A stretch of 35,745 nt of DNA from Flaviaestuariibacter sp. (GTDB lineage Bacteria; Bacteroidota; Bacteroidia; Chitinophagales; Chitinophagaceae): NCBI GenBank assembly GCA_028288515.1, contig JAQBNP010000166.1, forward strand, positions 1 to 35,745. Reading direction: 5' to 3'. How positions within the stretch are numbered: position 1 is the stretch's first letter; each line of letters starts with the position of its first letter. Positions 18,115-24,521 of the stretch are shown piece by piece. A program made the position numbers and the translations under genes. Below the pieces are notes generated by a model that saw nothing but the letters and a program-made list of their open reading frames with translations, searched no databases and was not told the origin of the DNA.

Positions 18115-18174
18115 ATGAAATTCGTAAAACAGTCCAAGAAGAGCAAACAGGATTCCACAAAGGAAGCTGCTTAG
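18115..18174 (+). CDS. Lysine-rich leader peptide of asd (19 codons)
   Basis: A short ORF too small for the ORF track. It reads MKFVKQSKKSKQDSTKEAA, with six lysines in 19 residues, three of them in a KKSK cluster. It starts just after a -7-like element and stops 77 bases before the asd start. Its last codons (AAG GAA GCT GCT TAG) contain a sequence able to pair with the 5' arm of the downstream terminator. Asd is a lysine-pathway enzyme, so the arrangement fits ribosome-mediated attenuation. Translation of this ORF is not proven, and the region is A-rich, which by itself favours Lys codons. Confidence 0.5.
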   Translation: MKFVKQSKKSKQDSTKEAA

Positions 18175-18226
18175 TATTGGTCTGTACTCAATAAATGGCA
18201 AGCCTTCCTCACCGGGAAGGCTTTTT
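18162..18226 (+). promoter_or_regulatory. Putative lysine-responsive attenuator of asd: antiterminator strand and intrinsic terminator
   Basis: A 9-bp perfect stem, AAGCCTTCC (18200-18208) with GGAAGGCTT (18215-18223), has a 6-base loop and leads into a T-run (18222-18226), 25 bases before the asd ATG. The same 5' arm can pair with an upstream strand GGAAG-CT-GCTT (18162-18172), leaving a 2-base bulge. That strand covers the last codons and stop of the lysine-rich leader ORF. A ribosome reaching the stop would mask it and allow termination; a ribosome stalled at earlier Lys codons would leave it free for antitermination. The two structures are mutually exclusive on paper. Confidence 0.55.
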
Positions 18227-18251
18227 AATTCATGTAAATCGAAAACAAGAA

Positions 18252-19241
18252 ATGAGAGTAGCAGTCGTGGGCGCCACCGGTCTCGTGGGTACAAAAATGT
18301 TGCAGGTCCTGGCCGAGCGGAACTTCCCGGTCGATGAGCTGATTCCGGTTGCTTCCGAGCGGTCCATCGGGAAAGAAGTGCAGTTCAAGGGGAAGGCCTT
18401 TACAGTCGTTTCTATGGCGGATGCGATCGCCGCAAAGCCGCACGTGGCCTTGTTCTCAGCGGGTGGAAGCACGTCGCTGGAGTGGGCGCCCAAATTCGCA
18501 GAGGCGGGGATCACGGTCATTGACAATTCATCAGCGTGGCGTATGGATCCTGCCAAGCCGCTGGTAGTTCCCGAAGTGAATGCGTCGATCCTTACGCGCG
18601 CCGACAAGATCATTGCCAATCCCAACTGCTCCACGATCCAGATGGTTGTGGCGCTGCAGCCGCTGCACCAGCGGTACCGCATCCGGCGGGTTGTTGTATC
18701 GACGTACCAGAGTGTGACCGGCACCGGGAAGAAGGCCGTTGACCAGCTGTTCAACGAACGTGCCGGCAAGGAGGGTGAGATGGCGTACAAGTACCGGATC
18801 GACCTGAACGCGTTGCCGCAGATCGATGTCTTTCTCGTCAACGGCTATACGAAAGAGGAGATGAAGATGGTGAATGAGACGAAGAAGATCATGGGCGATG
18901 ACAGCATCCGGGTAACGGCCACGACCGTGCGCATCCCGGTGATGGGTGGCCACAGCGAAAGCGTCAATATTGAGTTTGAAACTGAATTCGACCTGGCGGA
19001 GCTGCGACAGGTGCTGACGGAAGCACCGGGCGTGATCGTGCAGGATGATCCTGCGCAGCAACTGTACCCGATGCCGCTGTGGGCGCATGAAAAGGACGAG
19101 GTATTTGTCGGCCGTATCCGCCGCGACGAGACGCAGGCCAGGACGGTAAACATGTGGATCGTCAGCGACAACCTGCGCAAGGGCGCGGCGACGAACGCGG
19201 TGCAGATCGCGGAGTACCTGTTGGCGAATGAGATGTTTTAA
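18252..19241 (+). CDS. asd: Aspartate-semialdehyde dehydrogenase
   Basis: A 329-residue enzyme that reduces aspartyl phosphate to aspartate semialdehyde with NADPH, the branch point to lysine/diaminopimelate, threonine and methionine. The nucleotide motif GATGLVG is at residues 7-13, the catalytic cysteine is C126 in NPNCSTIQM, and the active-site histidine is H234 in RIPVMGGHSE. The frame is open upstream to 18195, but that would translate the terminator hairpin; the ATG at 18252 gives the canonical MRVAVVGATG start. It stands alone, with its own leader, and a heptamer-bearing spacer separates it from a convergent gene. Confidence 0.96.
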   Translation: MRVAVVGATGLVGTKMLQVLAERNFPVDELIPVASERSIGKEVQFKGKAFTVVSMADAIAAKPHVALFSAGGSTSLEWAPKFAEAGITVIDNSSAWRMDPAKPLVVPEVNASILTRADKIIANPNCSTIQMVVALQPLHQRYRIRRVVVSTYQSVTGTGKKAVDQLFNERAGKEGEMAYKYRIDLNALPQIDVFLVNGYTKEEMKMVNETKKIMGDDSIRVTATTVRIPVMGGHSESVNIEFETEFDLAELRQVLTEAPGVIVQDDPAQQLYPMPLWAHEKDEVFVGRIRRDETQARTVNMWIVSDNLRKGAATNAVQIAEYLLANEMF

Positions 19242-19363
19242 AATACGCAAGTTGACCAACGAAATCACGTGCGCGCACAGAACGACGAAAGGAGCTCCGC
19301 TGCTTCTTTGTCGGAAATCTATTCCATGCATTTAGGCGACCCAACTCACCACTCACTGACCAA
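19242..19363. repeat. asd-SDR convergent spacer with heptamer tract
   Basis: The tract at about 19342-19372 reads, on the minus strand, as TGA-centred heptamers (GTGAGTT, GTGAGTG and decayed copies). The stop codon of the minus-strand dehydrogenase lies within it. An imperfect hairpin at about 19281-19313 (GACGAAAGGAGC with GCTGCTTCTTTGTC) could serve as a weak terminator of asd. Confidence 0.5.
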
Positions 19364-20200
19364 TCACTCCTCAAACACCACGCTCAGCGCGATCTCTTCG
19401 TTTGCTTTGAGGTCGGCCTCAACCTGGGAAAGTTTGGCGCGGATGGCTTGTAGTGGCGCCTTGCCAAGCGGCAGCCGCAGTGCCGTGCGTCCATCGTGAA
19501 CATAATCAACCATGGCGCGGGCACCTTTCTCGGGATCGCCTTCCTGCTTACCGTCGACCGTTTGAATATAGCGGTACATCTGTGCGACTGGCGTTTTCTC
19601 GTATTCACCGAGGCGCGACTCCGCCAGGCGGATGGAAGACCCGGCAAACTTTGTTCGGAAGGGTCCCGGCTCTACGATCGTGACCCTGATACCAAAAGGC
19701 GCCAGCTCCAGGGACAGGGCTTCACTGAATCCTTCCAGCGCAAACTTGCTCGCATTGTACACGCCGAAGCCCGCCATGCCGCGAAAGCCCGCCGATGAGG
19801 AGATCTGCAGGATATGGCCGGCACCGGCTTGTCGCATGAGTGGGATCACCTCCTTTGTTACGGCCATCGCGCCGAAGAAATTGGTTTCCATCTGCGCGCG
19901 TATTTCGGTCATGCTGAATTCCTCGACGGCGCCGATCGTTCCATAGCCGGCATTGTTCACGAGGACGTCGATCGTGCCGAACCGTGACACCGCCGCCTGC
20001 ACCGCTGCACGGACCTGCTCCTCGCTTGTGACATCCATCACGACGCCGAGGCCGGTCCCGGGATTGGCTTCCGTGAATGCGCGCGATGCATCGTCCTTCC
20101 GAAAGGTAGCAACGACGCTGTCGCCGCGCGCGATGACCGCTCTCGAAAGAGCTTCGCCGAGACCGCTGGAAGCGCCTGTAATGAGCCAGACTTTTGCCAT
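19364..20200 (-). CDS. Short-chain dehydrogenase/reductase (classical SDR)
   Basis: A 278-residue NAD(P)-dependent oxidoreductase of the classical SDR family. The Rossmann glycine motif TGASSGLG is at residues 8-15, NNAG at 82-85, and the catalytic triad appears as Ser in ISSSAG, Tyr148 and Lys152 in YNASK. The length and C-terminal part resemble the retinol dehydrogenase-like 'oxidoreductase, SDR family' group common in bacteria; the substrate cannot be deduced. It is a single gene with no close operon partner, transcribed away from the repeat-rich region that follows. Confidence 0.92.
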   Translation of the reverse strand: MAKVWLITGASSGLGEALSRAVIARGDSVVATFRKDDASRAFTEANPGTGLGVVMDVTSEEQVRAAVQAAVSRFGTIDVLVNNAGYGTIGAVEEFSMTEIRAQMETNFFGAMAVTKEVIPLMRQAGAGHILQISSSAGFRGMAGFGVYNASKFALEGFSEALSLELAPFGIRVTIVEPGPFRTKFAGSSIRLAESRLGEYEKTPVAQMYRYIQTVDGKQEGDPEKGARAMVDYVHDGRTALRLPLGKAPLQAIRAKLSQVEADLKANEEIALSVVFEE

Positions 20201-20340
20201 ACTGATTGATTGTTTTGAATGAACAAGCAGGATGATGCAAAGTTCAGGAAGGACCGCGGCGCCACCAACGGGACTACAAAACCGTTTTTAGGATTCATGG
20301 CTTGGCGCACCTCGGCCTTATCGTGCAGGGACCCGAGGAG

Positions 20341-20437
20341 AGGTTGGGCCACGAAGACACAAAGGCTCAAAGGAGCACAAAAGAAAACCCTTTGCGGTTC
20401 CTTTGCTGCCTTGCGGCCTTTGCGTTTCATGTAGTTT
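20341..20437. repeat. Dispersed ACCACGAAG/CTTTGCG palindromic element, copy 1
   Basis: The left part reads CCACGAAGACACAAAGG and the right part CTTTGCGGTTCCTTTGC and CCTTTGCGTTTCAT; the two halves are partly inverted. The right part recurs almost unchanged at 21196-21247, both ending in CATGTAGTT. Related elements occur at 23637, 25781 and 32192. Confidence 0.65.
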
Positions 20438-20489
20438 TTTTTGGTAAACAGGTTTTTTCGCCTTTTTGATGTAACTGAATCGCTTTCCC

Positions 20490-20665
20490 ATATGGGAGCG
20501 ATATGGGTAGGATATGGGTTGGATATGCGTTCAGTATGCTTCTGGTATGCGTGTGATATGGGTTGGATATGGGTGCGATATGCGTTGTATATGGGTACAA
20601 TATGGGTTGCATATGGAGAATATATGGAAGATATATGGAGAACATATGGAAGACATATGGAAGGA
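20490..20665. repeat. Sixteen tandem 11-bp repeats (ATATGGGTNNN)
   Basis: I counted 16 consecutive units of exactly 11 bp with no indel. Units 1-11 follow RTATGSGTNNN (for example ATATGGGTTGG) and units 12-16 follow ATATGGARRAN. Because 11 is not a multiple of 3, three units make 33 bases, so each frame reads as an 11-residue peptide repeat (MGxIWVxYxxD-like on the plus strand). The period is close to one DNA helical turn, so the ATATG cores lie on one face of the helix. Confidence 0.9.
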
Positions 20666-20975
20666 ACAGGCAAGAATCGTGATGGAAGGGATGGAGCATG
20701 TGGCCCTCTCGCGGAGCATGCTGTCCGTGACGCGGAGCATGCTGACCTCCGCCCAGAGCATGCTGACCGTGACGCAGAGCATGCTGTCCGTGGCGCGGAG
20801 CATGCTGACCGGAAAGCATGTCATGCTGACCGCCGCGCAGGAGTCGCTGTCCACTACGCAGGAGTCGCTGCCCGCCGCGCAGCGCACGCTGCCCGACGCG
20901 CAGAGCACGCTGACCAGCACGCAGACCTGGCTGCCCGACGCGCACGAGTCGCTGCCCGGCAACATGAGTCGCTGA
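20514..20975 (+). CDS. Doubtful repeat-protein ORF (11-residue then 7-residue repeats)
   Basis: This frame reads the 11-bp array as three 11-residue repeats and then the 21-bp array as heptads of the form SMLTxxQ or ESLPxAQ. In the heptad part almost all third codon positions are G or C, as in the surrounding genes, which weakly supports coding. ATG 20682 is a possible start just before the heptads. A 20-base unit at 20946-20965 breaks the frame and gives a stop at 20973; the heptads continue in the frame of the 20441-21121 ORF. No family is recognised, and competing ORFs exist on both strands. It may be a decayed gene or not a gene. Confidence 0.2.
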   Translation: MGWICVQYASGMRVIWVGYGCDMRCIWVQYGLHMENIWKIYGEHMEDIWKEQARIVMEGMEHVALSRSMLSVTRSMLTSAQSMLTVTQSMLSVARSMLTGKHVMLTAAQESLSTTQESLPAAQRTLPDAQSTLTSTQTWLPDAHESLPGNMSR

Positions 20976-21132
20976 CCGCTGCGCAGAACAGGCTGACCGG
21001 TCCGCATGGCTCACTGACCAGCGCGCAGGAGGCCCTGACCGGCACGCACGCATCGCTGATCGGCAATCATGTCATGCTGACCAGCAAGCAGGGGTTGATG
21101 GCTCCCAGGCAGGCGTGCTGACCGGCAAGCGT
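20694..21132. repeat. Tandem 21-bp repeats, about 20 units, encoding a seven-residue repeat
   Basis: From 20715 there are 19 units with the consensus AGCATGCTGACCGNGNCGCAG; all are exactly 21 bp except unit 12 (20946-20965), which is 20 bp. A twentieth unit of 20 bp ends at about 21132, and a decayed unit precedes them at 20694-20714. Divergence grows towards the 3' end. In the main frame the units read [SE]-[MS]-L-[TP]-x-x-Q, which could form an extended or coiled structure. Confidence 0.88.
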
Positions 21133-21195
21133 AAAGCTTTAATGCGGGTGCGGCTTGTGTTTGTCCCATGCGGGTCTTCATGCACCATGATCAGC

Positions 21196-21247
21196 TCCCT
21201 TTGCGGTTTCCTTTGCTTCTTTGCGCGCTTTGCGTTTTCATGTAGTT
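21196..21247. repeat. Dispersed CTTTGCG element, copy 2 (half element)
   Basis: CCCTTTGCGGTTTCCTTTGC and CTTTGCGTTTTCATGTAGTT repeat the right half of copy 1 with only small changes. The left half with ACCACGAAG is missing. Confidence 0.65.
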
Positions 21248-21310
21248 GCGGGGTGACAGCCGGGGAGAGGCCGGTGGGCTGGTGAGAGAACGACCGCGCG
21301 CAACGTCTTG

Positions 21311-21439
21311 GAGGGAAAGGTGCTGACATACGTCAGCATGACACCGAGAGTGCATGGGTTCACTGGCAGGGCGCGCGGGTCCTTTTTGAGGGAAAGGTGC
21401 TGACATACGTCAGCATGACACCCCGAGAGTGCATGGGTC
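21311..21439. repeat. Duplicated 50-bp module, each copy with a TGCTGAC hairpin
   Basis: GAGGGAAAGGTGCTGACATA begins both copies (21311-21360 and 21388-21438), which stay nearly identical through GAGAGTGCATGGGT and are 77 bp apart. Each contains TGCTGAC-ATAC-GTCAGCA, a perfect 7-bp inverted repeat. The second copy has two extra C. On the minus strand each reads TGTCATGCTGACG, resembling a dispersed repeat type I know from Bacteroidota genomes. Confidence 0.8.
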
Positions 21440-21498
21440 TCCAGGTGAGTCGTCACAAATCGTAAATCGTCAGGCTAAAATCTAAATGGCCTCATGCG

Positions 21499-22179
21499 TT
21501 AGTCGTTCCCCTCCCCTCCCAGCGCGCGGTTCAGAAACCCCAGTAATGGCTGGAGCGCCGTGAAGGCGGCCTTTGTTTTTTTGTGCAGGGTGGCCTTCGT
21601 CAGCTCTGCGTCCGTGACGGTCACCTCGGCGATAAAGCTTTTGAGACGCAGGTAGGCAATGGCCGGGTTCTCACGCTCATAGCCCTTCGGCAAAGTTTTC
21701 AAGGAAACGTCCTCACCCTGGTGAAGGTCACGGAAGATCTTCTTGAACGAGGACTCCGTCAGAACGCCGCGAAACTCTTCCCAGTTATAATCGATCTCCT
21801 GCCGCACAGCCTTGAGAGGACCGGCCTCCGGCATCCACAAGCCACCGCCAATGAAGGAGGCGCCAGGCTCGAGGTGAAAATAGTAGCCGGCAAAACCCGA
21901 CTTGCGGCCGCCTCGCTTGATACTCGCGCCGAAATGACTCTTGTAGGGTGTCTTGTCGTTTGAAAACCGGATATCACGGTTGATGCGGAAAATGGCGCTG
22001 CGGGCGCTGGTCCCCGCGATGGTCGGATCCTGCCGCTCGAGGTCCTCGATGAGTAGCTGAATGAAATTGGAAAAATCGATCCGTGCCGCTTCATAGGCCA
22101 CCCTGTTGGCATCGAACCAGGCCTTGTTATTGTTTTCTTTCAGTTGCCGCAGGTACTGCAGCGTTTGAGGAAGGAGCAT
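21499..22179 (-). CDS. DUF2461 family protein
   Basis: A 226-residue cytosolic protein of the DUF2461 (TIGR02453) family. The recognisable blocks are the N-terminal FLxxLKxNNxxxWF-like segment (YLRQLKENNNKAWFDANR), the central RINRDIRFSNDKTPYKSHF, and the following GGYYFHLEP-like AGYYFHLEPGASFIGGGLWMP. The biochemical role of the family is not established. The gene is followed by the repeat region and lies 53 bases downstream of the unrecognised minus-strand gene, so the two could be co-transcribed. Confidence 0.9.
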   Translation of the reverse strand: MLLPQTLQYLRQLKENNNKAWFDANRVAYEAARIDFSNFIQLLIEDLERQDPTIAGTSARSAIFRINRDIRFSNDKTPYKSHFGASIKRGGRKSGFAGYYFHLEPGASFIGGGLWMPEAGPLKAVRQEIDYNWEEFRGVLTESSFKKIFRDLHQGEDVSLKTLPKGYERENPAIAYLRLKSFIAEVTVTDAELTKATLHKKTKAAFTALQPLLGFLNRALGGEGND

Positions 22180-22232
22180 GGCGTGAAGGTAGAACCGAAA
22201 CGAGTTTGCCCGCGGGGAAGGCTAGCACGGAT

Positions 22233-22904
22233 CTACCAGAATTTCCACCAGGGCCTGCGTGTGGAAGACGGCAACGACGTGGGCTCGTGCCGTTCCGCCG
22301 AGGTCTCGAACCGGTACACGGTGCCTGCGGGCTTGCCGTCATCCTGGAAGGGAAAGGGCAGGCGCAGAGCCCGCATGAAATCGAGCAGCTGCCAATCCTC
22401 CTGCCCGTACTGGTCGCTTGCAAACGCCTTGGTGTCTGCCTCGCTATCGGGATCCCAGCGGACGAGGTAACGACTCACGGATCGCGCATCGGCGCCGGGT
22501 ACGGCCTCGGCGACGCGGGCTGCCGATCCTTTCCATGTCGCTGCGGCGGCCTCATCCATCTCTTCCCAGTAACCCGGGAGCGGGTTGAAGCGGTCGATCA
22601 CTGCGCCATCGCGATAGAGCAGGTACATCCAGAAGTCTCCATCATGAATGTGGAAGGAAAAGACGGTGGTTGACAGCACCGCGGACAGTGTTTGGGCGGC
22701 ATCGTCCCAACCCATGAAAGCCGCGGGATAGCTGATGGTCGTATGGCCGTTCGATTCGCGGATCACGCAGCTGTCCGACAGCTCTTCGGACGCCACCCGC
22801 GGCTCGAGACGACCACCGCTTTTTTCGGCATAGGTGCGCAGCGCATTGGTGACGGTTGCCGCGTCGCGGCCGATAACTGTGGAGAGGGAGAGGAATGTAC
22901 CCAT
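22233..22904 (-). CDS. Unrecognised protein, conserved-looking, with WWKFW C-terminus
   Basis: A 223-residue protein I cannot assign to a family. It is soluble, without signal peptide or membrane segment. Central residues HIHDGDFWMYLLYRDGAVID and RFNPLPGYWEEM suggest a compact alpha/beta domain; the last residues are RRPWWKFW. The track extends the frame to 22976, but that extension (FTIHHSLF) is translated from an intergenic heptamer tract; the ATG at 22904 (MGTFLSLSTVIG) is the real start. It lies between a GNAT gene and the DUF2461 gene on the same strand. Confidence 0.75.
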   Translation of the reverse strand: MGTFLSLSTVIGRDAATVTNALRTYAEKSGGRLEPRVASEELSDSCVIRESNGHTTISYPAAFMGWDDAAQTLSAVLSTTVFSFHIHDGDFWMYLLYRDGAVIDRFNPLPGYWEEMDEAAAATWKGSAARVAEAVPGADARSVSRYLVRWDPDSEADTKAFASDQYGQEDWQLLDFMRALRLPFPFQDDGKPAGTVYRFETSAERHEPTSLPSSTRRPWWKFW

Positions 22905-22911
22905 GGGAACG

Positions 22912-22946
22912 ACAAATAGTGAATGGTGAATGGTGAATCGTAAATC
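22912..22946. repeat. Heptamer tract between GNAT and unrecognised gene
   Basis: Five in-phase heptamers: ACAAATA, GTGAATG, GTGAATG, GTGAATC, GTAAATC. They lie in the 62-bp spacer and are followed by less regular copies up to the GNAT stop codon. Confidence 0.75.
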
Positions 22947-22966
22947 TGAATGCTCAATGAAAAATG

Positions 22967-23503
22967 TCAGGGCCACTCGTGTCGAAGGAGTGAGTAGCAG
23001 TCTGAGTCCTGGTTTGTTCCGTCCACCACATAGTCGCCGCGCATCGTTCCTTCGAAGGTGAAGCCATAGCGTTTGAGCAGCTTCTTCGATGGCGCGTTGC
23101 CGTCATCGATCAGGGCGGCTACGCGGTGCAAGCCCATGGTGTCAAAGCCGAAGGGGATCACGGCTTCCAGGGCTTCGGTCATAAACCCTTTTCGCTTGTC
23201 TTCGTCATTGCGCAGGAGATAAAAGAGCTCGGCGCGGCGGTGCGTGCGGTTCCAGGAATGGAAGCCGCATTCGCCGATCGGGCGACCGCTTTCCTTCTCA
23301 ACGAGAAGAAAGACAAAGAGTGAAATGCGATGATTTTCCGCGCCTTTCTCGTGCATGTCCTTGTAAAGAAGGTAGCCTTTGTCATCGACACCGAGGAAGG
23401 TCCTGATCTCTTCTTCCGTGCGGGTCATAAAAAGATCATTGATCACCTGCGGTGAGATGCCTTTCAGAAGAAGACGTGGCGTGTGCAGGACGATATCGGT
23501 CAT
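22967..23503 (-). CDS. GNAT acetyltransferase (RimJ/RimL type)
   Basis: A 178-residue acetyl-CoA-dependent N-acetyltransferase. The N-terminal LHTPRLLLKGIS opening, GRPIGECGFHSW, the RRAELFYLL strand, the acetyl-CoA region (EDKRKGFMTEALEAVIPFGF) and the ending GLHRVAALIDDGNAPSKKLLKRYGF with MRGDY are all typical of the RimJ/RimL-like group that modifies protein N-termini or small amines. The substrate cannot be told. The track's longer start (23665) runs through dispersed repeats; ATG 23503 fits the family. Confidence 0.9.
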   Translation of the reverse strand: MTDIVLHTPRLLLKGISPQVINDLFMTRTEEEIRTFLGVDDKGYLLYKDMHEKGAENHRISLFVFLLVEKESGRPIGECGFHSWNRTHRRAELFYLLRNDEDKRKGFMTEALEAVIPFGFDTMGLHRVAALIDDGNAPSKKLLKRYGFTFEGTMRGDYVVDGTNQDSDCYSLLRHEWP

Positions 23504-23752
23504 GAGCAGTCGGTTCCCTCGAAGATCGTCAATTTGCGGGAAAGGGGGGACGTGGTGACTGGTGAGAGAGTGAATGGGTCGATCAAAGTGCTGGCTGCCG
23601 AATCGGCCGGCTGTCATCCCGAGCGCTTGAGGAGAGCTTGAACCACGAAGCCAGGAAGCGCGCAAAGGGGCACAAAGGGACTCCTTTGCGCTGCTTGGGT
23701 CTTTGCGCTTCTTGGTTCAAGTGGCTTGAACGTCTCTCACTAAAAAACCTGA
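23504..23752. repeat. Repeat-filled spacer upstream of the GNAT gene
   Basis: It contains a decayed heptamer tract (about 23552-23577), a TGTCATCCCGAGCG sequence (23612-23625) of a dispersed repeat type common in Bacteroidota, and a palindromic element at 23637-23728. That element's left arm starts TTGAACCACGAAGC and its right arm ends CTTCTTGGTTCAAG, with GCGCAAAGG/CCTTTGCGC near the centre, so a long imperfect hairpin is possible. Confidence 0.7.
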
Positions 23753-24040
23753 TCAATGGCGGATCAGCGAATCGCCGGTTGTGCCTGTGCCGCCCGTCGG
23801 GCGGCCTGTTGTGCTGCCCGACACGCTGCTGTGGTTGCCGGTGCTGTCACCAATCCCGCGGTTTTTTTCAAGCCCGCGGCCGGAGTTGTCGTTGACCGCA
23901 TTGGTATCGCCAGGTGCCGGCGATGGAATATTCTGGTTGGTCGTATCCGGGCCTGCACCGCCCTCGCCACCGTGAAGATCGCTGTTGCCGCAACCGGCGG
24001 CCATGGTGCCCAGAAGGGCAAAGAAAAGGAGTTGTTTCAT
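23753..24040 (-). CDS. Small low-complexity lipoprotein
   Basis: A 95-residue protein with a lipoprotein signal peptide (MKQLLFFALLGTMAAGC). The mature part is Gly/Asn/Ser/Thr-rich with no recognisable domain (GGEGGAGPDTTNQ, TTGRPTGGTGTTGD). It lies 23 bases after the response regulator gene on the same strand, so the two are probably co-transcribed. Function unknown; such small secreted lipoproteins are frequent in Chitinophagaceae. Confidence 0.7.
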   Translation of the reverse strand: MKQLLFFALLGTMAAGCGNSDLHGGEGGAGPDTTNQNIPSPAPGDTNAVNDNSGRGLEKNRGIGDSTGNHSSVSGSTTGRPTGGTGTTGDSLIRH

Positions 24041-24063
24041 ATCAATTTTGTTTAGTTCAGTCT

Positions 24064-24456
24064 TCAGGCACTGTGCTGCAGCAGGCCGGCAATGGCAGTC
24101 ACCGCATCGCGATAAGAGGCCGGCTTCACGACCAGGTCGGCACCGTATTCCTTCGCCTTCAGCGCATCGTCTGATGAAGACGAGGTTGTGAACATGACCA
24201 CCGGGATATTGCGGTACCGCGCATCGGATTTCAACAGGCGCAGGACATCGAGTCCCGACAGGAACGGCATGTTGATATCGAGAATGATCAGCGATGCCGT
24301 CACGGGTTGCGCCTGCAGGTGATCGAGCAGCTTGTTGCCATGCGGCAGCGTCATCAGGTGATGCGTCTTGACATTGAGAAAGGCGTCTTCCATGATCATG
24401 CGGTCCTCCGGATCGTCATCAACATAGATCACAAGCTTGGATGGGGAAGAGGTCAT
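24064..24456 (-). CDS. Stand-alone response regulator receiver protein
   Basis: A 130-residue CheY-like receiver domain without output domain. The acidic pocket is IYVDDDPEDR (D13-D15), the phospho-acceptor is D60 in ILDINMP, the conserved Thr/Ser is in MFTTSSS and the Lys is K111 in VVKPAS. Proteins of this type in Bacteroidota often belong to Rcp1-like or phosphorelay regulators. No histidine kinase is encoded in the window, so its partner is unknown. It precedes the small lipoprotein gene. Confidence 0.92.
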   Translation of the reverse strand: MTSSPSKLVIYVDDDPEDRMIMEDAFLNVKTHHLMTLPHGNKLLDHLQAQPVTASLIILDINMPFLSGLDVLRLLKSDARYRNIPVVMFTTSSSSDDALKAKEYGADLVVKPASYRDAVTAIAGLLQHSA

Positions 24457-24502
24457 ACGTAGGTTAAGGTTATGAAAGCAATGTTACAGCAAAAATCGCC
24501 AG

Positions 24503-24521
24503 CGCGGGGCACCGTCCCCCG
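24503..24521 (-). terminator. Possible weak terminator after the DUF2541-like gene
   Basis: GCGGGG and CCCCGC arms with a 7-base loop follow directly after the minus-strand stop codon. A run of five T comes only about 8 bases after the stem, so termination may be inefficient. Confidence 0.35.

Larger units (their letters stand above)
20201..21498. other. Gene-poor 1.3-kb repeat region
   Basis: No ORF here resembles a known family; several frames on both strands are open only because the repeats lack stop codons. In order it holds a CTTTGCG-type dispersed element (about 20341-20437), 16 tandem 11-bp units, about 20 units of a 21-bp repeat, a second CTTTGCG-type element (about 21196-21247), a duplicated 50-bp module with hairpins, and a decayed heptamer tract before the DUF2461 gene. 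It looks like a hotspot for repeat accumulation. Confidence 0.8.

Noticed and set aside
18195-18251. Upstream start (ATG 18195) for asd
   Set aside because: It would translate the terminator hairpin as an N-terminal extension; family members begin at the Rossmann strand MRVAVVGATG.
18120-18252. Lysine (L-box) riboswitch upstream of asd
   Set aside because: The leader from the likely start to the ATG is only about 140 bases and shows none of the conserved L-box helices; a short ORF plus terminator explains it better.
20427-21053. Minus-strand ORF with GQRALRx/GQHAPRH repeats
   Set aside because: It is open because the tandem repeats lack stop codons in most frames; the opposite plus frame has better third-position composition. 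I keep neither as a firm gene.
20490-21132. CRISPR array
   Set aside because: Units are 11 and 21 bp with no spacers of constant length between longer repeats, and no cas gene is in the window.
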